Shown here in pieces: positions 34,616 to 45,740 of a DNA stretch of 64,000 nucleotides. The DNA lies in the NCBI GenBank assembly GCA_021775455.1, contig JAJFHU010000013.1, positions 40,122 through 104,121 on the forward strand, written 5' to 3'. Origin of the DNA: Hyphomicrobiales bacterium. GTDB lineage: Bacteria; Pseudomonadota; Alphaproteobacteria; Rhizobiales; Rhizobiaceae. The position numbers and the translations under genes are program-made. The notes beneath the pieces were generated by a model. It worked only from the letters and a program-made list of their open reading frames with translations, did no database searches and had not been told where the DNA came from. Position 1 is the stretch's first letter, and the number at the start of each line of letters is the position of its first letter.

Positions 34616-35581
34616 ATGTCCAAAAATCCTGTTTTGTGGATATCGCGCAAGCTTTCAGATGCGACGTTGAAGCGAGCGCACGAGAATTACGACGTCATTG
34701 TCGACATGAATGACGGAACCCACAAGGCTGATGAAATCGTGTCGATGAGTTCGAAGGTAGATGCGATACTCCCCTGCCACACGGAAATATTTAGTGCAGC
34801 TGTAGTTGCAAGGCTGAATGAAAGGGTGAAAATTATTGCCAATCATTCAGTTGGCGTTGATCACTGCGATTTAACAGCACTAAAAGCGCGTGGCATTGTT
34901 GTCACCAACACACCGGATGTTCTGTCCGATGCAACCGCTGAAATTGCCATGCTCCTTTTGCTTGGTGCTGCCCGACGTGCGGTGGAAGGAGATCGACTGG
35001 TTCGTACAGGTAAGTGGAATTTCTGGAGTCCGTCATTTATGGTCGGAAAACAGGTTAGTGGGCAAAGGGTAGGGATCATAGGAATGGGTCGCGTTGGCCA
35101 GGTAGTTGCAGAACGCTGCCGCGGTTTTGAAATGGAAGTCCACTATCACAATCGGAAACGATTGCCTGATGATCTGGAAAAGGGGGCCAAGTTTCATGAA
35201 AACATTGAAAGTCTTCTGGCCGTTTCAAATTTTCTTTCATTGAATTGCCCTGCCACACCGCAAACAGAGGGATTGATGAATGCCAAAAGGTTTGCGCAGT
35301 TGCCGGATGGGGCGGTTATTGTGAATACTGCGCGCGGTGCACTGATTGATGAAGATGCGTTGATTGCAGCAATTGAATCTGGAAAACTGTCTGCTGCCGG
35401 TCTTGATTGTTTCGTGACCGAACCGGGCGGTAATCCCGCATTTGCCAGGTATCAAAACATATTTATGTTACCGCATATTGGCAGCGCAACAGTAGAGACC
35501 AGGGATGCAATGGGGTTCAGGGCACTGGATAATCTGGATGCCTATTTTTCAGGCAGGGAGCCTGTAGATCGCGTTGCCTGA
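34616..35581 (+). CDS. D-2-hydroxyacid dehydrogenase (glyoxylate/hydroxypyruvate reductase-like)
   Basis: A 321-residue NAD(P)-dependent D-isomer-specific 2-hydroxyacid dehydrogenase. The nucleotide motif GMGRVG is near residue 160, the catalytic arginine lies in NTARGALIDE, the glutamate in TEPGGNP, and the histidine in LPHIGSA. These catalyse 2-oxo acid to D-2-hydroxy acid conversion. It closes the second TRAP operon, next to the amidase. The TakP-like binder family often carries 2-oxo acids, which fits a dehydrogenase of this type, but the exact substrate is unknown. Confidence 0.9.
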   Translation: MSKNPVLWISRKLSDATLKRAHENYDVIVDMNDGTHKADEIVSMSSKVDAILPCHTEIFSAAVVARLNERVKIIANHSVGVDHCDLTALKARGIVVTNTPDVLSDATAEIAMLLLLGAARRAVEGDRLVRTGKWNFWSPSFMVGKQVSGQRVGIIGMGRVGQVVAERCRGFEMEVHYHNRKRLPDDLEKGAKFHENIESLLAVSNFLSLNCPATPQTEGLMNAKRFAQLPDGAVIVNTARGALIDEDALIAAIESGKLSAAGLDCFVTEPGGNPAFARYQNIFMLPHIGSATVETRDAMGFRALDNLDAYFSGREPVDRVA

Positions 35582-35611
35582 TCAATGGTTTATTTTTCGG
35601 TATCCAGAAAG

Positions 35612-36562
35612 CTACTTAACTGCAACCCGGTAGCCTGCGCGCGGAAAATGGACACAAACGGTCCCAACACTTTTTGTATTCCGTTCTATCGTAATCGTCT
35701 CGGCATCGGCCCTGTGTATCTTGCCTTCAACGGGTTGCTCTCCACCGTCAACATCAGGACTAACGCAAACATTCATTCCCTCAACCAACCCCTGTGTTTC
35801 GTTTGGAGCCACTCCTGTAACTGGTTCGGGATTTGCGTTAAGCGCCGTCGCCATTGCATCTTCGGGGTTCATATTGCTGGACGAGCCATGACCAATCTCT
35901 CGAACTTCGTTTTCCCATCGTTCAAGGTCGACAAACTCGGAGAGGAATGGCGGGCCACCAGACCAACGACCCCGCACAAACCAGACAACGCTGTATATCT
36001 GGGCGTCGATAGCAGCAGGGGACGATCCGAGAAGAAAGTTTCGCCCATCGCCCAGCTGATTATTCAACCACAACAATGGTGCCCGCAACTGTGAAACCAA
36101 ATGTGAAAGCTGGGCATTGGCAGATTTTAAGCCCTCTGCCCAGTTTTCACCCAAATACAAACGCCCACGATCCTTTGCAAAGTTCCCAGGCAGATCATCA
36201 CCGGCTGCCCCAAGAACAATTTTTACTCCAAGATCAAACAAGTCTCCGTCCGTCCATCGACTGAGGCACCACATCAAACCTGCATCAGAAACCGGCATTA
36301 AGAAAGGAGTCGGGTATCGTCGCTCCAATTCGCGAATAATGCATTGACTATCGCAATATATATCCGCACCGATTTGCATCACCGGTGTGCGGCGATAGCC
36401 ACCTGTAAGTGCCGTAAGCATCGGCTTCGGTGGAATACGTGGTATCTCGACATTGCGCCATGACAGCCCCTTGATACCCAGAGCCACTCTAACCTTTTCA
36501 GCTACAGGAGATTGCGGGTAGTTGTGTAGAATGATTTCCGAGATTGGATCAGACACATTCAT
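35612..36562 (-). CDS. glutathione S-transferase-like protein with long C-terminal extension
   Basis: A 316-residue protein. The first 80 residues are a thioredoxin-like GST domain with the cis-proline segment RRTPVM and the DSQCI glutathione-contact motif (Ser following Asp). A GST C-terminal-like helical part follows to about residue 215. The last 100 residues, rich in Asn, Glu and Pro then ending in a beta-strand set (TITIERNTKSVGTVCVHFPRAGY), are an extra domain outside the GST fold. Relatives with this architecture are annotated GST family, function unknown. It is convergent with the dehydrogenase at 34616 and precedes the tRNA-Ala gene by 37 bases. Confidence 0.8.
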   Translation of the reverse strand: MNVSDPISEIILHNYPQSPVAEKVRVALGIKGLSWRNVEIPRIPPKPMLTALTGGYRRTPVMQIGADIYCDSQCIIRELERRYPTPFLMPVSDAGLMWCLSRWTDGDLFDLGVKIVLGAAGDDLPGNFAKDRGRLYLGENWAEGLKSANAQLSHLVSQLRAPLLWLNNQLGDGRNFLLGSSPAAIDAQIYSVVWFVRGRWSGGPPFLSEFVDLERWENEVREIGHGSSSNMNPEDAMATALNANPEPVTGVAPNETQGLVEGMNVCVSPDVDGGEQPVEGKIHRADAETITIERNTKSVGTVCVHFPRAGYRVAVK

Positions 36563-36599
36563 TTCCTGTAGGTTACCTGCTCATTGGATGGATGGAGAA

Positions 36600-36675
<76 letters not shown>

Positions 36676-36774
36676 TGATCCACATATACGCCATGCTCAA
36701 TCTGAATTGACGTAACGAACAGGTATTGGTGCCCGGCGGCTTCTAATTGCGCCAGGGATAAATTACAAGCGAGG

Positions 36775-37233
36775 TTAAACCTCGTCATCTTTTCCTTCAA
36801 CTCCAACGATCACGTCTGACAGGTCGTCATCATCATCGTCTGTTTCAAGGAATGTATTGTCGTCAGCAGCGTCATCATCATCGTCATCGTCAACGTCAGG
36901 AATATCCGGGATATCCGGAATTTCATCGTCATCGGAGTCATCAGAGACTTCAGCATCCGCATCTTCAAGGCTGATGATTTCCGGTGCATCATCGTCATCG
37001 TCATCGGTATCAACGGTAGCGTCTTTGCTTACCGGTGTTTCTTTTTTCGTTTCTTCTTCCGGTTTTGGAGCTTTCTCCTTCACAACCGGTTCTGGTTCTG
37101 GTTCGCCCTCAAAAAAAGTAAGCGGATACTCTTTTTGGGTGTATGGAGAAATTATGGGATCCTTTTCAAGATCGTAGAATTTTCTTCCGGTCTCGGGACA
37201 AACCCGTTTGGTCCCCAACTCAGCCTTGGCCAC
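36775..37233 (-). CDS. TIGR02300 family protein with extreme acidic tail
   Basis: A 152-residue protein. The N-terminal 55 residues hold the TIGR02300 signature, KRVCPETGRKFYDL with a single CP element and the DPIISPYT segment, found almost only in alphaproteobacteria beside aroA. The remainder is low complexity: a Pro/Glu/Lys hinge and then long aspartate runs with IPDIPDIPDVD repeats. The GTG at 37233 is chosen because AGAGG precedes it and the family begins MAKAELG; an upstream TTG at 37299 lacks support. Function is unknown. The tail could be a metal- or basic-protein-binding tract. It is transcribed away from aroA. Confidence 0.9.
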   Translation of the reverse strand: MAKAELGTKRVCPETGRKFYDLEKDPIISPYTQKEYPLTFFEGEPEPEPVVKEKAPKPEEETKKETPVSKDATVDTDDDDDDAPEIISLEDADAEVSDDSDDDEIPDIPDIPDVDDDDDDDAADDNTFLETDDDDDDLSDVIVGVEGKDDEV

Positions 37234-37415
37234 AGTACACCTCTTTTGATGAATTTCGGCGATTCCCATAGCTTTCAATTGCGGCTGTGTCAAAACCAAA
37301 TTTGGTTTCTCGACGATGTTTTATTTTCAGTCAGCAATAACTGGTGACCTGCAAGAACGCCTGTGATAGAGGATCGGCAAGTTTTAAGGATTTTGAGCAG
37401 GGTATTTTCATCTAG

Positions 37416-39373
<1,958 letters not shown>

Positions 39374-39378
39374 AATTA

Positions 39379-39545
39379 GGGAGTTTCGGGCAAAGTTGCC
39401 ATTGCTCCCGGACTTTTGGAAACGACTTAAATCCTTTCCCAGCGCCAAAATCCTGTTTTTCTGAGATTCAGGACAGGATGAGGGGATTTCGGTCAAACGC
39501 AACACTAACCGTATGGCGCTTGGGGAATCGTTTGTAAACGACCCC
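39379..39545 (+). promoter_or_regulatory. structured leader of rpsA (stacked hairpins, last abutting the ribosome site)
   Basis: Three hairpins can be drawn between cmk and rpsA: GGGAG...CTCCC with inner GGCA/TGCC (39379-39409), TCCTGT...ACAGGA with inner CTGA/TCAG (39451-39478), and GGGG-aa-TCGTT-TGTA-AACGA-CCCC (39522-39545). The last ends three bases before the CAGGAG ribosome site at 39548-39552. Autoregulation of S1 through its leader is established in gammaproteobacteria; whether the same holds here is inference. Confidence 0.5.
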
Positions 39546-39557
39546 TCAGGAGTATTC

Positions 39558-41258
39558 ATGACAGCAGCAAATCCAAGCAGGGAAGACTTTGAAGCTCTTC
39601 TCGAACAATCCTTTGAAACCCATGACGTTGTAGAAGGCGCAGTGGTTGAAGGTGTGATCACCGCAATTGAAAAAGACCTTGCGGTAGTTGACGTAGGCCT
39701 AAAGGTTGAAGGTCGCGTACCGCTTAAAGAATTTGGCGTAAATGCCAAAGACGGCAAAATGAAGCCTGGTGACAAGGTCGAGGTTTTTGTCGAACGCGTT
39801 GAAAATGCCCTCGGTGAAGCCGTCCTATCCCGCGAAAAGGCCCGCCGTGAAGAAAGCTGGATCAATCTTGAGAAGCAGTTCGAAGCCAATGAGAAAGTGG
39901 AAGGCGTCATTTACAATCAGGTCAAAGGCGGCTTTACCGTCGATCTAGATGGCGCGATGGCCTTCCTTCCGCGATCCCAGGTGGATATCCGTCCAATTCG
40001 TGATGTCACCCCGCTGATGAACAATCCGCAGCCGTTCCAGATTTTGAAAATGGACCGTCGTCGTGGGAATATCGTTGTTTCACGCCGTGCAATCCTTGAA
40101 GAAAGTCGCGCGGAACAGCGCTCGGAAATCGTTCAGAACCTTGAAGAAGGTCAGGTTGTTGAAGGTGTGGTCAAAAATGTTACTGATTACGGCGCATTCG
40201 TTGATCTGGGCGGCATTGATGGCCTACTCCATGTCACCGACATGGCTTGGCACCGCGTCAACCATCCAAGCGAAATTTTGAACATTGGCCAAACCATCAA
40301 GGTTCAGATCATTCGCGTAAACCAGGAAACTCATCGTATTTCGCTGGGCATGAAACAGTTGGAAAGCGATCCGTGGGAATCAATTGGGGAAAAGTATCCG
40401 CTGGATGCCAAGATTACCGGTCGCGTTACCAACATCACTGACTATGGTGCATTTGTTGAAATTGAACCTGGTATCGAAGGTCTGATCCACGTTTCAGAAA
40501 TGTCATGGACGAAGAAAAATGTGCATCCAGGCAAGATTGTTGCCACTTCGCAGGAAGTTGAAGTCATCGTGCTGGAAGTTGATCCTGCCAAGCGCAGAAT
40601 TTCTCTTGGCCTGAAACAAACTCTTGAAAATCCATGGAATCACTTTGCAGAGCAATATCCGGTCAATGCCGAAGTTGAAGGCGAAGTGAAGAACAAGACA
40701 GAATTCGGTCTGTTCATCGGCCTTGAAGGCGATGTGGACGGCATGGTTCATCTGTCCGATCTCGACTGGAGCCGCTCTGGCGAGGAAGCTATCGAGGACT
40801 ACAACAAGGGTGATATGGTCAAAGCAGTTGTTCTTGATGTGGATGTTGATAAAGAGCGCATTTCACTGGGTATAAAGCAGCTTGGTGGTGATCCGATCAG
40901 TGAAGGTGCTGAGTCGGGTGCACTTCGCAAGGGGGCTGTTGTTACCTGTGAAGTTCTCGAAGTGAAGGACAATGGATTGGAAGTTTCAATTGCAGATACC
41001 GACATCCGTGCCTTTATCAAACGCGTTGATCTTTCTCGCGACCGCGATGAACAACGTCCAGATCGCTTTTCTGTCGGCCAGAAGGTTGATGCCCGAATTA
41101 TCCAATTCGACAAGAAAACACGCAGGGTTGGAGTATCCATCAAGGCGCTCGAAATCGCAGAAGAAAAGGAAGCGGTCAAACAGTACGGTTCAACCGATTC
41201 CGGTGCATCGCTTGGTGATATTCTGGGTGCTGCGCTTAAGGAAAAAGGCGACGAGTAA
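39558..41258 (+). CDS. rpsA: 30S ribosomal protein S1
   Basis: The 566-residue mRNA-binding protein of the small subunit. Six S1 (OB-fold) repeats are visible, for instance those centred on [20 protein letters not shown] (third) and [21 protein letters not shown] (fourth), with weaker first, second and sixth repeats. The ATG at 39558 is chosen because CAGGAG precedes it and it matches the alphaproteobacterial start ([11 protein letters not shown]); an upstream in-frame ATG at 39513 sits before the last leader hairpin. A clear terminator follows the stop codon. Confidence 0.96.
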   Translation: MTAANPSREDFEALLEQSFETHDVVEGAVVEGVITAIEKDLAVVDVGLKVEGRVPLKEFGVNAKDGKMKPGDKVEVFVERVENALGEAVLSREKARREESWINLEKQFEANEKVEGVIYNQVKGGFTVDLDGAMAFLPRSQVDIRPIRDVTPLMNNPQPFQILKMDRRRGNIVVSRRAILEESRAEQRSEIVQNLEEGQVVEGVVKNVTDYGAFVDLGGIDGLLHVTDMAWHRVNHPSEILNIGQTIKVQIIRVNQETHRISLGMKQLESDPWESIGEKYPLDAKITGRVTNITDYGAFVEIEPGIEGLIHVSEMSWTKKNVHPGKIVATSQEVEVIVLEVDPAKRRISLGLKQTLENPWNHFAEQYPVNAEVEGEVKNKTEFGLFIGLEGDVDGMVHLSDLDWSRSGEEAIEDYNKGDMVKAVVLDVDVDKERISLGIKQLGGDPISEGAESGALRKGAVVTCEVLEVKDNGLEVSIADTDIRAFIKRVDLSRDRDEQRPDRFSVGQKVDARIIQFDKKTRRVGVSIKALEIAEEKEAVKQYGSTDSGASLGDILGAALKEKGDE

Positions 41259-41281
41259 AAACTCCAAATTTGAAAACCAAA

Positions 41282-41310
41282 AGCCCGCGATGAACTTCGT
41301 GGGCTTTTTT
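41282..41310 (+). terminator. Rho-independent terminator after rpsA
   Basis: AGCCCGCGA pairs with TCGTGGGCT (one G-T) around a six-base loop, directly followed by six T residues, 23 bases after the rpsA stop. Confidence 0.9.
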
Positions 41311-41399
41311 CGTTACTGTCTCATTTTCATTCAGATTTACTTGTAGGCAACCATTCCCGCTGATAGATGTTGTTTGAGATTCTTAAAGGTGTTTATTCA

Positions 41400-42374
41400 A
41401 TGTCTCTTGATATCGACGCAATAATTGACCGCCGAAATCTACGCAGAAAAGTAAGCTTCTGGCGAATTGCTACTATCCTAGTAATGGTAGCGCTACTGAC
41501 GAGCCTTGCTTTCCTTTCCGGTCTGGGCGATCAGTATTCAAAGCGCAACTCCAGCCACATCGCCCAAGTTGAAATTGAAGGCTTCATTTCAAATGATCAG
41601 CCGTTGATTGATCTTCTCGGCGAACTTGAAGAAAACGATAATATTGAAGGTGTTATTCTCAAGATTTCCTCTCCTGGAGGCTCTACTGTTGGTGGTGAGG
41701 CAATATATGAAGCAACACGCTCTCTAGCGGAAAAGAAACCGGTTGTTACTACGGTTGGTACGCTTGCTGCCTCTGCGGGTTACATGATTGCTTCTGCAAG
41801 TGATCACATTGTAGCCCGCAGGTCGTCAATTGTAGGTTCGATAGGTGTATTGTTCCAATATGCGGATGCCTCTCGGTTGCTGGACAAGATCGGGGTCAAG
41901 ATTGACACCGTGAAATCCTCACCTCTTAAAGCCGAACCCTCTCCTTTCCAGCCAACCAGCGAAGAAGCAATCGCCATGATCGACCGGCTGATCCAGGATT
42001 CCTACGTCTGGTTCGTCGACATTGTGGCCGAGCGGCGCAATATGGAAAAATTCAAAGCGAAGTCACTAGCCGATGGCAGTATATTCACCGGCAACCAAGG
42101 AATGGCAAACGGCTTAATCGATGCAATTGGTGGTGAGGACGTTGCCGTCAAATGGCTAACAGATGAACGAGACGTTACAGAAAACCTTGAAATTATCGAG
42201 TGGAAACCAAAAAGACCAGGAAGCGGCGTTTTTCAAAATCCAGCAGCAGTGAGGTTTATTGCCCGTATTCTTGGAATAAACCTCAGTGGCACCGAAGCCA
42301 GCGAACTCGAAAAATTTCTTCGTGAGCGTCTATTGCTTGACGGGCTGGTATCAATTTGGCAAGTTTCAAAGTAA
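41400..42374 (+). CDS. sppA: signal peptide peptidase SppA
   Basis: A 324-residue membrane-anchored serine protease that digests cleaved signal peptides. A basic N-terminus (RRNLRRK) and one hydrophobic segment at about residues 20-42 anchor it. Ser125 in TLAASAGYM is the nucleophile and Lys177 in SSPLKAEP the general base, the known SppA dyad. It is the short, single-domain form. The ATG at 41400 has AAGGTG upstream and matches the alphaproteobacterial beginning; the frame extends to 41367 without support. ihfB follows after 33 bases. Confidence 0.92.
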   Translation: MSLDIDAIIDRRNLRRKVSFWRIATILVMVALLTSLAFLSGLGDQYSKRNSSHIAQVEIEGFISNDQPLIDLLGELEENDNIEGVILKISSPGGSTVGGEAIYEATRSLAEKKPVVTTVGTLAASAGYMIASASDHIVARRSSIVGSIGVLFQYADASRLLDKIGVKIDTVKSSPLKAEPSPFQPTSEEAIAMIDRLIQDSYVWFVDIVAERRNMEKFKAKSLADGSIFTGNQGMANGLIDAIGGEDVAVKWLTDERDVTENLEIIEWKPKRPGSGVFQNPAAVRFIARILGINLSGTEASELEKFLRERLLLDGLVSIWQVSK

Positions 42375-42407
42375 TTTCAACGCCCTACTCAGAGGAGCGG
42401 CGATCAA

Positions 42408-42686
42408 ATGATCAAATCTGAGCTTGTGGAAGTTATCACGCAACAAAATCCCCATCTCTTTCATCGGGATGTGGAGAACATTGTAAATGCGATACTGGAC
42501 GAGATAGCAAATGCACTGGCGAGTGGGAACCGTGTAGAATTGCGCGGGTTTGGGGCTTTTTCTGTAAAAAACCGGCCTGCTCGAACTGGCAGAAACCCAA
42601 AGACCGGCGAAACAGTGCAGGTTGGAGAGAAATGGGTTCCATTTTTCAAGACTGGTAAAGAGTTGCGAGAACGCTTGAACCGTTAA
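42408..42686 (+). CDS. ihfB: integration host factor subunit beta
   Basis: A 92-residue HU/IHF-family DNA-bending protein, pairing with IHF-alpha. The RGFGAF segment and the beta-arm sequence [16 protein letters not shown] with the intercalating proline are present. It is the only recognisable DNA-binding regulator in the window. The start follows AGAGGAG. It lies between sppA and lapA, the usual alphaproteobacterial position. Confidence 0.96.
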   Translation: MIKSELVEVITQQNPHLFHRDVENIVNAILDEIANALASGNRVELRGFGAFSVKNRPARTGRNPKTGETVQVGEKWVPFFKTGKELRERLNR

Positions 42687-42713
42687 GGCCATGCGCCGGG
42701 AGTAGATTTCAGC

Positions 42714-43073
42714 ATGCGCAAACTAATCAATATATTGATCATGCTGCCATTAGCAGTTGTGCTAATTGTTCTATGTGTGGCAAATCGCCAAAACGTCCGA
42801 TTCAGCCTTGATCCGTTCAATACCACTGAGCCTGCAATTTCAGTGACTGTGCCTTTCTTTGTTTTTCTGTTTGGGGCACTTTTGGCCGGAATTATTATCG
42901 GCTGGATTGCCAACTGGATGAGTCAGCGGAAATATCGGCTGGAATTACGTACTAAGCGCAGTGAGGTGGAGCGTTATCGTCGTCAAAACGAAAACCAGAT
43001 GCGAACCGAAAAAGCAACTAGGGAGTTTGCACCCGGCCTTCCGTTGATGACAAATTCGGACAAGGCTGCATAG
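42714..43073 (+). CDS. lapA: LapA-domain (DUF1049) inner-membrane protein
   Basis: A 119-residue protein with two hydrophobic helices (about residues 5-24 and 43-67), the NRQNVRFSLDPF loop between them, and a basic cytoplasmic C-terminal tail. This is the LapA domain, whose Escherichia coli member works with LapB in lipopolysaccharide assembly control; the alphaproteobacterial proteins are less studied. It is placed 27 bases after ihfB. In many relatives trpF would follow; here a minus-strand block lies next to it instead. Confidence 0.88.
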   Translation: MRKLINILIMLPLAVVLIVLCVANRQNVRFSLDPFNTTEPAISVTVPFFVFLFGALLAGIIIGWIANWMSQRKYRLELRTKRSEVERYRRQNENQMRTEKATREFAPGLPLMTNSDKAA

Positions 43074-43131
43074 ATTCGGTTGCCGATCCATTGGTTCACG
43101 TATTTTGTTGCGAATTTGGGATTTAGAGACT

Positions 43132-43701
43132 TTATCCAGCGGCTCTTTCTGATGTCACATTTTCAGCGTGGACAATCCCAAATGGTAACTTCGCCCAAGC
43201 TCTCTCATGGAAGTAGTACAATATGAGCTTGGTTATCACCTCAAATCCGCCAATCGAAATTGCTGTCGTGATATTGCCAGTAAAAATATATGCCAGCGCC
43301 ATTGTATCAAAACTGGCCAGCACACGCCATGTAGTGGTTTTGGATGCTGTACGACCGTGAGTCTCAATCCGCTTGCCATCCTTCACGCTGACACCCCAAC
43401 CAAGGCGGGCCCAAAACCGCTCGTGCAGATAGTAGATGACAAGCTTAGTCAATACTTCGGTTATCGCGATATATGATGCGGTTTCAAGATTTTCGGCATT
43501 GGATGCATGTGGATCCATGCCGACCAAAGGACCTAAATAGGTAATCAGTACAAATGATAAAATTAGAGTGTCAATTGTACCTACAATCCGCCAACTTATT
43601 GCTTTTGCCAGAGAACGCCACGGTTTTATCTCCGGTGGATTCTTTGGATCAAGGCGTTCATCCTCGGGGCCAAAAACCGGTTTCTCGGGTCTTTCACGCA
43701 T
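43132..43701 (-). CDS. DUF2061 tandem membrane protein
   Basis: A protein of about 189 residues with two copies of the DUF2061 domain: the first at residues 28-90 (SWRIVGTIDTLILS ... YYLHERFWARLGWG), the second at 115-180 (TWRVLASFDTMALAYIF ... YYFHERAWAKLPFG). Each copy has two hydrophobic helices and the HER(F/A)WA motif. The function of the domain is unknown; some fusions occur with adenylylsulfate kinases. The start is uncertain: TTG, GTG and ATG are packed within four codons (43710-43701); ATG is used here. Confidence 0.85.
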   Translation of the reverse strand: MRERPEKPVFGPEDERLDPKNPPEIKPWRSLAKAISWRIVGTIDTLILSFVLITYLGPLVGMDPHASNAENLETASYIAITEVLTKLVIYYLHERFWARLGWGVSVKDGKRIETHGRTASKTTTWRVLASFDTMALAYIFTGNITTAISIGGFEVITKLILYYFHERAWAKLPFGIVHAENVTSERAAG

Positions 43702-43888
43702 CTCCACCAACCTATCTTCAGGATCAGAAATATATACCAGAACAAGAATTATAACTGATTATCTTTGGACTCAAAGAAATGAATTCGGTTGGTTGTGAAT
43801 TGGTTTTTCGCAATTGGAACAATGTAGATACACTTGTGCTTCATGTACTCAACACAAGAATAGAATTTCTCAATACCCAATCGAAATT

Positions 43889-44860
43889 CTAATTTTCAAT
43901 AGCAGCATTGTCGGGTTTTGGATTTGCTACTTCATTCTTACCAACGGAACCGTTTAACAACGGCGCATCAGAACTGTGATCTTCCAACTGTACAGCAGGT
44001 TCCTCATATGCAGGAAGTTTCAAAAATAATCTGACAATTCGCGTAATTGTTGATTTCAATTCATGGCGGGGGACGATGAGGTCAACCATGCCATGCTCCT
44101 GCAAATACTCAGAGGTTTGAAAGTCATCGGGTAATTTTTCGCGGATTGTTTGTTCAATTACACGCCGACCGGCAAATCCGATTACTGCACCAGGTTCAGC
44201 TATATGCACATCACCAAGCATTGCATAAGAAGCTGAAACGCCACCGGTTGTTGGATTTGTCAGCACTACAATATAAGGAACATTTGCCTCTTTCAGCATT
44301 TCTACAGCAACAGTGGTTCGCGGCAACTGCATGAGAGAGAGAATACCTTCCTGCATTCGGGCACCACCAGAAGCAGCAAACATGATCAGTGGCAGTTTTT
44401 CATTTGCAGCTTGTTCCATTGCCTTGATGATCATTTCACCGGCAGCAAGCCCAAGAGATCCACCAATAAACTGCATTTCATGGACAACTGCGATCATTGG
44501 AAGGCCGCTTACTGGTCCCTTGGCAGCAATCACAGAATCTTCTAGTCCAGTTTTCCGTCGGGCATCTTTTAGCTTGTCTGCATAACGTGTCTTATCCCGG
44601 AACTTAAGCGGATCCTGAATAACTTTCGGCATTTCGATCAATTCATAGGCACCATGATCAAAAAATTGCTGAAGGCGTTGTTTTGCCGAAATCCTGGTGT
44701 GGTAACCGGAATTCGGGATTACACCCATATTTGCATCAAGATCCTTGTGAAATACCATCTCTCCGGATATCGGGCATTTGATCCAGAGGTTCTCGGGCAT
44801 ATCCTTGCGATTCAGAAAATCACCGATTTTTGGCCTGACGAAGTTTGCAATCCAGTTCAT
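43889..44860 (-). CDS. accD: acetyl-CoA carboxylase carboxyltransferase subunit beta
   Basis: The beta half of the carboxyltransferase that makes malonyl-CoA for fatty acid synthesis. The 323 residues contain the crotonase-like core with [21 protein letters not shown] and [14 protein letters not shown]. The N-terminal zinc ribbon should have four cysteines; only Cys29 is left (CPIS), with Ser32, Ile48 and Ser51 at the others. This same loss occurs in Rhizobiales AccD as I recall it, so it is a lineage trait and not damage. The C-terminus is a low-complexity tail. It follows trpA on the minus strand by 31 bases. Confidence 0.94.
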   Translation of the reverse strand: MNWIANFVRPKIGDFLNRKDMPENLWIKCPISGEMVFHKDLDANMGVIPNSGYHTRISAKQRLQQFFDHGAYELIEMPKVIQDPLKFRDKTRYADKLKDARRKTGLEDSVIAAKGPVSGLPMIAVVHEMQFIGGSLGLAAGEMIIKAMEQAANEKLPLIMFAASGGARMQEGILSLMQLPRTTVAVEMLKEANVPYIVVLTNPTTGGVSASYAMLGDVHIAEPGAVIGFAGRRVIEQTIREKLPDDFQTSEYLQEHGMVDLIVPRHELKSTITRIVRLFLKLPAYEEPAVQLEDHSSDAPLLNGSVGKNEVANPKPDNAAIEN

Positions 44861-44891
44861 TTGACGCGTACCACCTTGTTACTCAGTTGAC

Positions 44892-45725
44892 CTATGCGGA
44901 TTTCTTCAATTTGGTAGACCGCAAGCCCACAGCCAGTTCACTCACCAAATTTGTAACCGCCCTGCAGGCAGTTTCACCATTGCCATCCAAATTGGCCGCA
45001 ATTTCGCTGACCAAAGCTGAACCGACAACAACGCCATCCGCAACCTCACCGATGACCTGTGCTTGTTCAACACTTTTAACACCGAAACCAACCGCAACTG
45101 GAAGTTCAGTGCTTCGTTTGATCCGGTTTACAGCTGCTGCAACCTTTGTTGTATTGGGCGCTGCAGCTCCCGTAATCCCGGTAATTGAGACATAGTACAC
45201 AAATCCGGACGTATTGTGGAGAACTTGCGGTAAACGATCGTCATCAGTTGTTGGTGTTGCCAGTCGAATAAAATTCAAACCTAACTTGATTGCTGGCACG
45301 CAAAGTTCCTCATCCGCTTCGGGCGGAAGATCAACGATGATTAGACCGTCAACACCAGCTTCCCTGGCATCAGCCAGAAATTGCTCATTTCCGTAAATAT
45401 AGATCGGGTTGTAGTACCCCATTAGCACGATCGGGGTATCTTTATCACCAGACCTGAATTCGCGCACCATCTGCAGGGTTTTATGCATGTCCTGCCCAGC
45501 TTTCAAAGCCCGTTGGCCTGCCAATTGTATGGCTGGGCCATCGGCCATGGGGTCAGAAAAAGGCATACCAATTTCCATAACATCAGCACCTGCCGAAGGT
45601 AGAGACTTCAGAATATCCAGTGAAGTATCGTAGTCAGGATCACCGGCCATTACGAAAGTCACCAATGCCGGACGACCTTCTTCCTTCAATTCAGCAAAAC
45701 GGGTATCAATTCGAGATTGGGTCAT
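44892..45725 (-). CDS. trpA: tryptophan synthase alpha chain
   Basis: Cleaves indole-3-glycerol phosphate to indole, passed to TrpB. The TIM-barrel protein of about 277 residues has the catalytic glutamate in [12 protein letters not shown] and aspartate in ADGPAIQ, and the phosphate-binding GFGVKS near the C-terminus. ATG 45725 is used; a TTG at 45734 with AGGA closer to it would add three residues. It is 15 bases after trpB and is followed by accD, the usual trpFBA-accD order. Confidence 0.95.
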   Translation of the reverse strand: MTQSRIDTRFAELKEEGRPALVTFVMAGDPDYDTSLDILKSLPSAGADVMEIGMPFSDPMADGPAIQLAGQRALKAGQDMHKTLQMVREFRSGDKDTPIVLMGYYNPIYIYGNEQFLADAREAGVDGLIIVDLPPEADEELCVPAIKLGLNFIRLATPTTDDDRLPQVLHNTSGFVYYVSITGITGAAAPNTTKVAAAVNRIKRSTELPVAVGFGVKSVEQAQVIGEVADGVVVGSALVSEIAANLDGNGETACRAVTNLVSELAVGLRSTKLKKSA

Positions 45726-45740
45726 GAAATTCAATTTATC

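Noticed and set aside
36857..37177. 106-codon Ser-rich plus-strand frame
   Set aside because: It is the antisense of the Asp-run region of the TIGR02300 gene; composition is explained by that.
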